Below, piece by piece: positions 11,113 to 21,296 of a stretch of DNA of 64,000 nt. Origin of the DNA: Staphylotrichum longicolle. Lineage: Eukaryota; Ascomycota; Sordariomycetes; Sordariales; Chaetomiaceae. Numbering within the stretch: the first letter of the stretch is position 1; each line of letters starts with the position of its first letter. The position numbers and the translations under genes are program-made. The DNA is taken from NCBI GenBank assembly GCA_019096155.1, contig JAHCVI010000002.1, positions 2,976,001 to 3,040,000 on the forward strand, written 5' to 3'. The notes under the pieces are model-generated. The model was given only the letters and a program-made list of their open reading frames with translations. It was not told where the DNA came from and searched no databases.

Positions 11113-11319
11113 ATGAAGAGACGTCTACCGTAAGTATTGAAACCAGGAGACCATCATGAATTGAACCCATACGTCAACTCTTGCTTACTCATGTCCCCGA
11201 CTCCAAGACAGAGTGGGCCAATCCGCGTTGTCCCCGTACGTTGTCCAATGGGACCGGTAGCTTGGAGTAGCCACGTTTGTATTTGTCAAATCAGGATATT
11301 TTCCCGACTGGCAAACTAA
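11113..11319 (+). CDS. Speculative 28-aa three-exon mini-gene
   Basis: ATG at 11113, exon 11113..11129, GTAAGT donor, acceptor at 11211, exon 11212..11256, second GT-AG intron 11257..11294, exon 11295..11319 ending TAA. It would encode a 28-residue peptide starting MKRRLPVGQSALSP. A CT-rich leader upstream resembles fungal 5' UTRs. The second intron (38 nt) is unusually short. It could be a degraded gene start or chance. Confidence 0.12.
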
Positions 11320-11751
11320 TAAACAGTGGATTAGGGAGCGTCGTAGTCAAACGTGGGGATGAAAGCACACTTAGTCAGTCCCATATTGGCACGACCCTTG
11401 CACGGAACGGCGGGAACTCCATGGAGCAAGAAACCTGAGATTTTGTTGTATTTTACTCATGTATCTAGTAGCACCACTCAGGGTCTTGAACCGGTCTAGC
11501 ACCGAGTAAACAAAGTAAATTACATGAACGAACAACAAACACGAGCAATGCAGGGCTCGAAGTATGACGGCTAAAGGGTCGCTGTCCCCTAGCAGCGCAT
11601 AGCGCTTGGGACCCCGTAGCGTCTGCTTTCTGATTGGTGCTAACTGCAAACAAGGAACTGTCTGACATGAGCACTAGGTATGCAAGTTAGCGTAGAAGAA
11701 TAAGGACCGAGGTTACTGTATGATGTACCTATTCTGATCCCCGTCCGTAGG

Positions 11752-11757
11752 TATAAA
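11752..11757 (+). promoter_or_regulatory. TATA box of the M20 hydrolase gene
   Basis: TATAAA in GGTATAAAGG, 93 bp upstream of the ATG at 11845. Confidence 0.5.
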
Positions 11758-11844
11758 GGTGCTTGGAGGCTCGAACAAAACCAGAGCATTGTCAGAATAT
11801 GTACCGCAACAGGTACCAGGAGGTGTGTTAGCTTTGCCAAAACC

Positions 11845-13383
11845 ATGCATTCTCCCTTCTTCTCGGCGCTCGCCCTTATCACGTCTGCTGCTGGGCTTGC
11901 TCTGGCGGCTGATGTGTCCAACCTCTCTTCCTGCCTCAAGACCGCCTCAGCGAATGTCTTTCCCGGTCTTAAAGAAATCGCCATTGACGTCTGGAAAAAT
12001 CCTGAAATCGGGCTCGATGAACACCACGCTCACAACCTCGTCGTCGACTATTTCACCCATGTACGGCCTGGAGAGTGGAAGGTGACACCTCACGCATACG
12101 GCATGCCGACTGCCTGGAAGCTCGAGTTTGAGTTTCGAACGCCGGCAACACCGCCCAACGCAAAGCTTCCCGTCATCGGCTTCATGGCCGAGTATGACGC
12201 GCTCGTCGGCATCGGCCATGCATGCGGACACAACCAGATCCTGCTCAACGGATTGGCAGCCGCGAGCATGACGCGGCAGGCGCTGATCAAGCTCGGCATT
12301 CCAGCTCGAGTCGTTGTCATTGGAACGCCGGACGAGGAGAACGGGGCGGGCAAGTGTCAACTGCAGAAGACGAACGCGTTCAAGGATGCGGATGTCTGGT
12401 TCATGGCGCACCCAACCAGTGCCAATGCCATCCAGCCGATGAACGCGCGCATCAACGCCCTGACCGACTTCAAAGCTGCCACGCACCAAGAAGCGGTCCG
12501 AAAGGCGTATGAAGCACTTGTTGCAGTCCGCGACCTGGCTACTGGGGGCTTGCCGGGAACTTCGTCGTCTGTGGTTCCGGTCGAGGAAGTTGGCATGTTT
12601 GAGTGCAACGTTGTGCAGGGTGAAATTTCCCTGGGAATCAACGGGACCTCCCTAGAGACTGTCCAGCAGATTGTGTCATCCATCCTGGACACCACCTACC
12701 CAGGAGTATCCTTCACCGCGGCCTACGATAACGACGGCGGCGTCAACTTGACGGCTATCGGCCCTGGTGGCCATGCTTCAGAGAGCACCAAGGGTCCTCT
12801 CGTGTTAACTATCGAAACCTTCCGCGCTCTCTCCAGCCAGGATGGCATCTCTTTTTACCTGCCCGGAAACACGACCCTCGGTGAGCTCGGCATCATCTTC
12901 GACATCCGTTCCCGCTACACGCGCGATCTGAACTCCGTGTTTGATGCCGTGAAGGCGGCCGTAGGAACCAAGGCAGACACCATTGAAACCGACACGGTCT
13001 ACCCTGCGCTGGAGATCACGCCGTTCCTCCCCGGCCTGTTCACCAACCTGGTGAAGACGCCCGACTTTGGCTCCCAGACCTGGCCCATCTCGACGTTCGC
13101 GCCAGCATCCACCGATGCCGGATGTATACAAAACGCCGTCGTCGACCCGGCGACGCACGCACTGGTCGGCGCCGACAAGGTCATCTTCCACCCCAACTTC
13201 AACATCTGCGCCCCGGGCGGCCAGTGCGCGTTCAACCACGAGCCAGCGTTTCATGATGTGGCTGGAACCGAGTACAGCTATGGTCAGACGGAGATTGTTG
13301 CGCGTGCTTTGGCGTACCTGGCCGTCGAACTGCTCAATGATCCGGCTATGATGGCCAATGCTACAGCTATCCTTGGGAAGTGA
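11845..13383 (+). CDS. Secreted M20-family peptidase/amidohydrolase
   Basis: A single exon of 512 aa. MHSPFFSALALITSAAGLALA is a signal peptide. The M20 catalytic core is visible: GFMAEYDALVGIGHACGHN (~112-130; the Asp and His residues are metal-binding candidates) and VIGTPDEENGAGK (~155-167; the Glu pair includes the general base). A dimerisation-type insert follows, then GPGGHASESTKGP (~300-312), which supplies a His, and a C-terminal His in FHPNFNICAPG. The family hydrolyses amide bonds of amino acid conjugates or small peptides using one or two zinc ions. Secretion suggests use of extracellular peptides or acyl-amino acids. It is convergent with the M28 aminopeptidase at 320 bp. Exact substrate not predictable. 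Confidence 0.9.
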   Translation: MHSPFFSALALITSAAGLALAADVSNLSSCLKTASANVFPGLKEIAIDVWKNPEIGLDEHHAHNLVVDYFTHVRPGEWKVTPHAYGMPTAWKLEFEFRTPATPPNAKLPVIGFMAEYDALVGIGHACGHNQILLNGLAAASMTRQALIKLGIPARVVVIGTPDEENGAGKCQLQKTNAFKDADVWFMAHPTSANAIQPMNARINALTDFKAATHQEAVRKAYEALVAVRDLATGGLPGTSSSVVPVEEVGMFECNVVQGEISLGINGTSLETVQQIVSSILDTTYPGVSFTAAYDNDGGVNLTAIGPGGHASESTKGPLVLTIETFRALSSQDGISFYLPGNTTLGELGIIFDIRSRYTRDLNSVFDAVKAAVGTKADTIETDTVYPALEITPFLPGLFTNLVKTPDFGSQTWPISTFAPASTDAGCIQNAVVDPATHALVGADKVIFHPNFNICAPGGQCAFNHEPAFHDVAGTEYSYGQTEIVARALAYLAVELLNDPAMMANATAILGK

Positions 13384-13703
13384 GGGTGGTCCACAGAGGA
13401 AAACGTAGAGCGGGAGACGGGTGACAGGATACAGCATTGTCCTGCGCTTCAGGACAGGTCGGCGAGGGTCGGAAAAACGAGCTGGGAGGCGCTGTTCAAA
13501 ACAGCGTAAAAGAGGAGGAGGGTCTCAGTTTGCATACATCATGGATGTACGGCCCTGGCATAGGTAACAAAGAATCAACTTCTATTTATCGCTTAGCTGT
13601 TGTGTACATCTCCCCTTCTAAACTGCCGAGTATAACGGGTGCAACAAGCGCATTCCCATGCAAGAACGGAAAGAGAAAAACCACCCATGGGAGTCAAGAC
13701 CTC
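13384..13703. other. Convergent 3' intergenic region
   Basis: Holds the 3' ends and probable terminators of the M20 and M28 genes; nothing else recognised. Confidence 0.6.
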
Positions 13704-15311
13704 TTAGATGAACAATTTGCTCCCATGGTACTTGGTACCCTTGGCGTATGCGTCCGCGGCCTTGATAGACGCATCGTCAAGCGTCCGTTCGGGGAAGCCC
13801 TCAAAGGACCGGGCATATGTGGCGACAGAGTGGGCAACCAGCTGAAGACACAAGACGTTAGCACACAACTGCATCAGAACTCAAACGTCTCATGTTCATA
13901 CCTTGGTGTTCAGCTCCCATGCTGTCAAGTTCAAGTTGCTGACGGTGTCGCAAATGGCGTGATAGCACACGTCATACGGGACGCCATCCTCACCCCCGAA
14001 CAAGGCCACCTCCTTCTTGGTCTTGATGCCCTCGGCGCCCGTCGCAATACCGCCGCCGGGGATCCCATGCCTGATGAAACCGTCATAATCGCTGCGCCCA
14101 TCAAACGGAATGAACGTGTAGTTCAGGCCGTGCTGGACATACCAGTCGACGTACAGATCCCGCAGCTGCTGCGACCCGACGGGGTTGACATCGTTGCGTG
14201 CATCATAGATCTGGTACGCAAAGTTGGGGCTGGCGAGCATGTCGTAGTCCATAAACAGCCGGATCTTCTTGTTTTCCTCGGCCGGGAGCACATCCACATA
14301 GTAATCCGACCCAAGCAGCCCCTCCTCTTCCCCGGCCCACCACGCGAACCGCACGCAGTTGTTGACGGTAAAGTTGGTCAACTGCGTCGCCACCTCCAGC
14401 AGCGTCAGACTGCCGGACCCGTCGTCGTTGATGCCCGGGCCCTCGGCGACGGAATCGCTGTGCCCGCCGAGCATGACGCAGTTCTCCGGATCGCGCCCCT
14501 TGGTCTGCGCGATGATGTTGGTCGTCACGATCGTGTCGACCTCGGCGTCCATGTACGCCGAGGCCGCCAGCGTCTTGCCGGCCTTGAGCTTGGCCACGAA
14601 CGGCGCCGCGTCGACGCCGGACAGCCCGAACGTGGCGACGTGGTCCTTGGACGGCGTGCCGAGGGTCCCGGCCACGGGGCCGTCCTCGTAGTTGAACACC
14701 ACGGCGGCGACGGCGCCCGCTTTGCCGGCGTGCGCGGACTTGGTGCCGAAGGGACAGGTGCCGCGCTTGATGAAGGCGATGTTGCCCTTGACGGCGGAGG
14801 GGTAGTCGGCGGCGTGGCAGCCCTCGTTGGCGACGAGCACGAGGTTGCCGTCCACGGGCTGCTTGCCGCGGGTGGGCGGCGTCAGGCTCATGGGCGAGGC
14901 AGACTCAACCACGACAAGGTCGATCAGGAGGCGGGACTCATAAACGGCGCCTGTGACGGCGGGGAACGGCTGCTTGGACAGGGTGTAGTAGTCGCCCAGG
15001 GCGGTGAGCGTTTTGTAGATGTACTTGAGCGTGCCGAGATGGCCCTTAGAGCCAATGACGCGGGTTGGACGGTTGTATTCATCCTGGCTGAGGTGCGCAA
15101 TCTTGAAGAGATGCTTGGCGCGCGCGAGGAGGGCGTCGACGGTGATGGTTGCTTGCAGGGCCTCAGAATCCACGAGCGGTGGCTTGTGGCTCGACGAGTC
15201 GGCGCTGATTGGCGGGGAGTTCCAGTCCACCAACGGTCTCTGCTCTGTGTTGATTGCTGAGACAGCGCCCAGAGTCGCCAGACTGGCGATTGTCAAGTGT
15301 TTGAGCCCCAT
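13704..15311 (-). CDS. Secreted M28 aminopeptidase with PA domain (Lap2/aminopeptidase Y type)
   Basis: Two exons, 15311..13902 and 13841..13704, with a 60-nt GTATGA...CAG intron; 515 aa. MGLKHLTIASLATLGAVSA is the signal peptide; the frame extends upstream only through a TTG. A protease-associated domain at ~130-235 (KGNIAFIKRGTCPFGTKSAHA) is inserted before the catalytic domain. Co-catalytic zinc motifs are present: GGHSDSVAEGPGINDDGSGS (His and Asp ligands), WWAGEEEGLLGS (catalytic and ligand Glu), MDYDMLASPN (Asp) and CYHAICDT (His). The family removes N-terminal residues from extracellular peptides, complementing endoproteases. The second exon supplies the conserved C-terminal helix (AHSVATYARSFEGF). 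Very secure identification; a long antisense open frame over it is a shadow. Confidence 0.95.
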
Positions 15312-15887
15312 CGTCGCGTGTGAATTCTGCAAAGGTGGATGAGAGATGTTGTTTGGAGGAAATGCCTTGATTGTGTCGTGTGACCCCGGCTCTGAGACGT
15401 TGAGTCAGGGGTTGCCGAGCCGACAACAGCACGCCATCGCTCTTTGGGTCTAGGTGCTGTGGCGATAAGCCGGGCTGGTCTCCGCTTTTGCCTGAAGCAC
15501 CCCCATCTCCAGTGTAACTCCACATCCTCATACTCCCTTCCCAGCCCGCGGAGTTTGATAATGTCAACTTGGTCGTTATCATGTGTCAAATGATCTCGAC
15601 ACCGTTTGCAACTGGGAAATATGGTTTCAAGGTTATCACGCTTTTCAGCCGTCAAAGAACTACTAACCTCAGTGACAGCCTGAAACTCTGTGTCCAATAT
15701 CTCTGTTGTCCAAAAAGAAGATTGGAACTCTCCCATAACACTTCCTATCTTCATCTCTTGACAATCCTCTGGAAGTCAAGGACTGTTCCAAATATTGTAT
15801 GGATTGAATAGACCATCTCACCACTTCTCTCGACCCAGAGCAACCGTCGCGTTTATCCTAGCCTAGGTACTTACCACCCTCCAGCCG
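15312..15887. other. Intergenic, upstream of M28, downstream of chromate transporter
   Basis: Contains the M28 promoter. A CCTAGGTA palindrome lies near 15862. No gene seen. Confidence 0.5.
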
Positions 15888-17471
15888 TCAAGCAGACACC
15901 ACCCCATACCTCACCAGCCCCATCACCGCGCCCAACACAATCGCCACCGGCGCATTCACCCGAAGTACCTCCCCCCAACATAGCTCGTAGCCGTGATGAC
16001 CACCCACCACGGATCATCTCCCAGACTCCTCCCGCTCTGAAACCCCTCATCAATATACCCAACCCCAAAGATCCTATACACCGCCGTGTACATCAACCCA
16101 ACGGCACCGGCGTTCACGCCCCTCAACACGCTCCTCACCCACCGCCTGCCCCGGATCGCGCTCCAAATCCCCATCGTCCCATGCACCAGCACCAGCCCGG
16201 GACTGAAAATCCCCACCCACGCAATCACCGCGCCCAGCAGCGAGTTGTAACCCGCATTAATCGCCGTCAGACTCCCCAGGAAAACAGCAAAATTAAAGTT
16301 GGGCCCGGGAAACGCCTGGATCAGCGCGAGCCCGATCAGGAAGTCGCGCGGCGACACCCACCCCTCGGCGACGACGTACTCGCGCAGCAGGGGGATGACG
16401 ACGGGCCCGCCGCCAAAGATGATGGTGCCCGCCAGGTACATGTTGGCGAAGAGGCGGTAGAGCAGGGGCGGGGGCCAGGGGAGGGTGCTGCGCAGGGTGG
16501 TGGTCAGGACAAAGGTGGCGAGGAAGGCGGCGATGATGGCCGTGCCGGTTTTCCACGTCAGGCGCAGGGGGAGGTGGTGCGAGGGCGGAATGATGCGCGG
16601 TTCTTCGGCGGCTGGGGCGGCGTCATCTTGGGGGAGAGGGGTGGAGGCCGAGGTGGTGGGGAGCGAGGAGAGGGGCGTGGACGGGGAGCTTGAACTGGTT
16701 GGTTGCTGGGAGGTGGTCGGGGTCGGTGCTTCTGGGTTGGCGGCGGCGTCTGGGTGTCGTCGGCGACGAAAGGATTTGGCGGTGGCGACGAGCTTGTTGA
16801 TGGGTCGGTGAATGAAGCGGAAGTCAAAGACAAAGGACGCGATGCCCGATACGACCATCAGCACGGGGAAGTACCAGAGGGCGTTGTACAGCATGCCGGC
16901 CGCGGCGGTGAAGAAGACGATCAGCCGGGTCAGTTTGTCGGTAATGGCCTTGTGCGACAGCTCAACGGCGGCCAGCGCAATGACGCCCACAGTGGCCGAG
17001 TTGAGACCGGAGAGCAGGGCGTAGACCGGGCCAGGGAGAGTTTCGTTAATGCTTGATACACCGATGGAGAGGCCATACATGCCAATGGCGCCGGGGAGAC
17101 TCCAGAGCAAGAAGCACAGTAACGCTGCTGGGAAGCCGTCGCGGATCAGGTTGATGCAGTACAACATCTTGGTACTTGCGGGCCCGGACAGCGACTGGGA
17201 TATGCTGAAGAGCTCTTGGAAGACCTGCTCGTCGATCCATTCCGTCTTCTTGACGAATTTCTCATGGAACTGACAAACAAGAATGAGCTTCGGTTCTGAC
17301 TCAAGGGAAACCTGGACCCAGCACAGCCAGCAGAAAACTCACAATTTGAAAATGCACAGGTGGACCGCCAAATGCAGTCACACCCAGGTGCCAGTTGACC
17401 CGGACGACTTTCCATGCACGGCGTCCGAGGGCCCGGACGCCACCGGGCTCCATGACGGAGATGGGACTCAT
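15888..17471 (-). CDS. Chromate transporter (CHR family), frameshift near the 3' end
   Basis: Exon 1 runs 17471..17343 and exon 2 from 17269; the 73-nt intron joins PPVHFQI to FHEKFVKKTEWIDE. Two CHR domains are present. The N-terminal one has HLGVTAFGGPPVHF and LFSISQSLSGPASTKM; the C-terminal one has GGGPVVIPLLREYVV and LALIQAFPGPNFNFAVFLG. They are separated by a Ser/Thr/Pro-rich linker, and about ten membrane helices are likely. The family exports chromate or takes up related oxyanions. As read, the frame stops at 15956 after GGRYFG (480 aa). One extra G in the six-G run (plus-strand C-run 15971-15976) would instead continue into VNAPVAIVLGAVMGLVRYG and stop at 15888 (503 aa), which looks like the missing last helix. 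Confidence 0.88.
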
Positions 17472-18370
17472 TCGGGTGGATTGTCGATGAACTAAATCCC
17501 CCAACAACAGAGGATGGTCGGGGAGCTCAAGAGGTAAAATTCAAAGTGCGGAGACAAAGAACGGCTGAGGTGTTGTAGAAAGGGCATCTCGCTGAAGTGT
17601 CGATGATGCCATCGGCGTCTAACCCATTTCGGCCGCTACAAGCCACGCCCAGGCTTGGGGCATGGGACCAGTGGCCTGGATCACCAATCAGCATGGGATG
17701 TGATTTCGAGGTGAGGCTAGGAGCTCACTCAGCCAAACCGAATCACAAGACTTTGTTGACTTCATCTCTCACGCTTCTTTTTCTTTGTCTTTACAAATTG
17801 GAGAGCACCGAATGAATGGAGCGCAGATGATAAAGCCTTACAGCACATGAATGCAAGTGGCGTAGGGTCTCAGAAGCACGATCAAATACCCAGACACAAA
17901 TCATTGAACAGCATCGCGTGGGTTTCACAGTTTTAGAGTGTGTCCACCACTTCGAACCTTGTTTCGAATCCCGGGAGCTGGCTGGGAAGGTGGAAGACAA
18001 GATCAGTTGGCGCCAGGAACGACCCCTGGGCCCTGACGGCAATCTCGGCAGGAGTGGGGAGCTCCGCGGCCCCCAGACGCTCGAGCGCGGCACGGAAACA
18101 CCATGATTGGAGCACGGATAGGGGTTCAAGCCAAAGCAGAAGCAGAGTTCTTTTCGGCTGTGTGTTCGCGCTTGATCTGCGCCAATCGGAACCCATTTCA
18201 GAATGTCGAGCCCCATCTTGTGACGGTGTTGGCTGCAAGGGCGAGGCGCTCCATGCGGTCGACTCCGACTTGGGGGCTAACAAGTGCAACTTCAACTTCG
18301 CCATGTTCTCACGTCTCTCCATCCCGCTCCATTCTGTTCTTCGTAGAACTCGGCCAATTCTTCAAGAAAA
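17472..18370. other. Divergent intergenic region
   Basis: About 0.9 kb between the chromate transporter and a membrane protein gene. The minus-strand frames at 17791-18322 carry no domain and are not called. Confidence 0.5.
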
Positions 18371-19517
18371 ATGTCCAAGTTGCGCACCAGCGAACCTGGC
18401 ACCCTGCTGGGGCCGCTGACGACGGCATGGACGATGCCGCCCAGCTGCTCCGTTTTCGCAGCGATCTGTTCAACATGCACAAACGTCTACCAGGGCCAAC
18501 ATTGCGTCACGGGCGCGGCACAGGACAACACCGACTGCTGGCCACCGGCGAACTCTCGAGTCGCGTCGAAGGGCTACCCGTTTTTGGGATGGGGATTCTA
18601 CTCGCCCGGCGTGGCTTGCCCGACGGGATACACCGCGGCCTGCACCGCCGTGTACGGCGAGCGTCCAGAGTGGCCAATCCAATTTAACCTCTTTCCCGGC
18701 GAGACTGCAATCGGATGCTGTCCTTCGTACGTTGATGGTTCTTCCCGGGTCGCGCGGAGTAAAGGTCAAGGCGGCGACTGACGTTGTCAGGGGCCTTCGG
18801 TGCGGGAACAACGACGGCAACACCTGCTATGCAAACGCCGGCACGGGTAGCACCGTCGTTATTTCGACCGGCGTTTGTTCTGGAACGAGCATCGTGGGCA
18901 TTGCCCAGGCAACCTTGCCGTTCGCAGTGACCACCACAGAGACTGCAGTCACCAACACCAACGGGGCAGCGGCGGTTGCCGTCAAAACAGAGACGCCCGA
19001 GTTCACGCTGTGGGCACCAATGTTTCAGTACAACTACAAGGCGTCGGATCTCGAATCTGTCTCGAGAGCGGCCACGGCAAGCTCCGCCACGGCAGCGCCC
19101 TCACTCGGCCTTTCCACGACGTCGTCAGCTCCCCCAGATCCAAACACCGGCACCGTCGCCAGCACTGGTGGACAGGGCGGACTGTCAACGGGTGCGATAG
19201 CAGGTATCGCTGTCGGCGCAGCAATCGCCGGCATTCTGCTGGCAGCCATCGTTGGTTGCCTGTGGTGGCGTCGTGGGAGGAAACGGAGGGACACGGCTTC
19301 ATATCCAGCAGAGACCGCGGGCGCACCACCAGGCACAGACTACCGGGTCGAAGCCGACACTGGTATCGATCGCAACGAGCTACCAACAAAAGCGGCGTGG
19401 TATCCTACAGGTGAGGCTCCGGAGCTGGAGGATCGACGAGGGCCTCATGCGGGGTGGGCGTATGCGGCCGAGCTGCCATCAGACCACGCCGGTTACGCAC
19501 CTAATCAGCGGCAATGA
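18371..19517 (+). CDS. Single-pass membrane protein with Cys-rich ectodomain
   Basis: Two exons, 18371..18726 and 18791..19517 (360 aa); the 64-nt intron joins GCCPS to GLRCGNNDGNTC. The ectodomain belongs to a widespread uncharacterised fungal group, recognisable by PLTTAW near the start, a YSPGVACPTGYTAAC block and GCCPSGLRCG. A Ser/Thr-rich stalk follows, then one membrane helix (GAIAGIAVGAAIAGILLAAIVGCL, about residues 240-263), a basic stop-transfer WWRRGRKRR, and a cytoplasmic tail of ~90 residues. There is no cleavable signal peptide, which is common in this group. Surface sensor or wall-linked roles are plausible but unproven. It is convergent with another single-pass protein only ~95 bp away. 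Confidence 0.85.
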
Positions 19518-19613
19518 TAATGAATAGAAACTGGAAGGGGTTGAAAGAAACTGTTGACAAGAACATCAATACAAGCGTGACCCATTAAAGTCTATGTGAG
19601 ACACGCCCCCGCT

Positions 19614-20437
19614 TCACAGCGGCACCGCGACCACATTCCCAGGGTTAGACACAACGACCTTGTCCCCGCCGAGACACCAGCACGTCCCCGGCGTCTGCGT
19701 GCCCGTGCCCGCCACGTTCCACGTGCACCCGACGTCGGCGCGGCTCTGGAAGTAGTTCATGGTGTTGCACAGCCCGAGGCACTCGTCCCACGTCTCGGTG
19801 ACGGTCGACGAGAGCGTCTGCTTGCCGCTGGTGCCGCCGTAGTCGGAGTCGCACGCGATGCGGTACCGCACCTTGCCGAGCGAGGGCGTGACGATGGTGT
19901 TGTTTGCGCCCGGGCAGATGTTAGACGGCTGTGGGGTGCGCGTCGATGATGGCGTTAGTGCTAAGGAGGTGGTGCCGGTTGATGTTGCTGTCGTTGTTGC
20001 AGATGCTGAAATGGATGAGGTTTGGGTGGATGATATTAGTGTGGACGATGGTGACGACGAGACGCCGGATCCTTGGCTTCCAGTTGCTGGACTACTTTCT
20101 ACTGGCAAGCCCCCTAGATGTTAGCAATCCCCAGCTCCAAGTTTCCTCTCTTATTCGAGCCCTAGAACTCACCACCATTGTTGGCATTGGCCTTGCTTAA
20201 TGCCACGCCTAACCCAGCCCCTACTCCTATCATGGTGAGGGCCAGGAGTGTTATGGCAACGGCAAGCCAGAAGACCGCTCTTGAGAGCCCGCATATCCTG
20301 TTCTTGGGTGATGTGGCTTCGGTACCGCCAGCTATGGGGTGAACTGGGATTTTCTCATGCTGCAGATGGTTGTGGTGGACAACTTCCAGCCCCGATGAAT
20401 TGTAGGCTTCGAGGCCATCATAAGGGGCGACCTGCAT
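19614..20437 (-). CDS. Type II membrane protein with C-terminal PAN/apple-like Cys domain
   Basis: Exons 20437..20173 and 20113..19614 (254 aa); the 59-nt intron starts GTGAGT and ends CTAG. The N-terminal ~50 residues are cytoplasmic and hydrophilic. A membrane helix at ~55-78 (AVFWLAVAITLLALTMIGVGAGLGVAL) is followed by a Ser/Thr-rich linker and a domain with six cysteines (ICPG, IACDSDYGG, ECLGLCNTMNYF, GCTWN, CWCLGG). The WDECLGLCN...C.W.....CWCLGG spacing resembles PAN/apple carbohydrate- or protein-binding modules of fungal membrane proteins. The role is probably extracellular recognition; this is inference. Confidence 0.82.
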
Positions 20438-21296
20438 TTTGAGTGTATTGTGGCGTGTGCGGTTGCGGTTGCGATTGTTCAATGAGAGCCGATCATAGTA
20501 CAAGGACAACAGCTTACAGATGTGCTCTACAAGGATCTTGGCAACAAGAGGAGGAAAAAGGACAAAAGGGGCAGCAGGACCTATCAGGGCACTTTGGTTT
20601 AAATCGCTGTCTGAACCCGTCCATCGGCTGCACATCGCTTCCAAGCTCAGCAGCAAGTCCATCTGCAATCTTACTGGTGCAGCTAATCCCGGGTCGTCTC
20701 TAACTGTGACATTGCTGGCGGTTAGGGCAGGGCTGCGTACCTTAGCTTGGTTCTTTGCCGCCTCCGCGTTCTTCACATTGGGTCCAATGCAAGGTACGGC
20801 AGAGGCACGGAGGGTTTTGGACCCCACCACACCACCCCTTTTCTCATGGTTTGCAATGGTACAGGGACAGATACCTTCCCTTGCTGGATGTGGCTTCTTA
20901 AAACTTGTCCTTGTGGTCCTGCATTGATTTGTCTCTTGAGATGCCGGAGAGTTGCGCGCGGCATCCAAAATGTCGGCTGTCTACACCTACCAAACCTTTT
21001 GAGAATTGACATGTGAGCACGGAGGAAAGGAAGCAGGTTGAGGCGGCGCCAAGCCGTCGCTTTTGGTCCCACAGCAAGGCAGTGCGCGCTGGAAGCCCCA
21101 TTTCTTGGCGACATCGACGCGAATCGATTGGACCATTTGGACGCCGCGAGAGAGGGAGTGCCAAGCTGAGGCACGCTCCCTCTCTTTACGTCGATCTGAG
21201 GGACCAGCCTGGAAATTCTGAAACCTGATCTCTTCCAACACTCTGCAGCAACTGCACATCTTGCAGTCCGCCGCAGCCACCCCCACAGCCCCGAAA
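20438..21296. other. Divergent promoter region
   Basis: Shared upstream region of the apple-like membrane protein and the GH47 mannosidase. Open frames here are low complexity or shadows; none is called. Confidence 0.5.

Larger units (their letters stand above)
9802..11844. other. Gene-poor 2-kb region
   Basis: No convincing domain on either strand. Short frames near 10215-10532 look like chance. At 11113 an ATG is followed after 17 nt by a perfect GTAAGT donor (see the separate low-confidence entry). The last ~100 bp are the promoter of the M20 gene. Confidence 0.5.

Noticed and set aside
13437..15260. 607-codon open frame on the plus strand
   Set aside because: Lies antisense to the M28 aminopeptidase, whose motifs are unambiguous; the frame is a by-product of GC-rich codon use.
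15956..15990. An intron explaining the chromate transporter frame change
   Set aside because: The distance is far too short for an intron and no GT-AG pair fits; a one-base shift in the G-run explains it fully.
17955..17975. TTTCGAATCCCGG, resembling a tRNA T-arm
   Set aside because: No acceptor stem, anticodon arm or D-arm could be folded around it.
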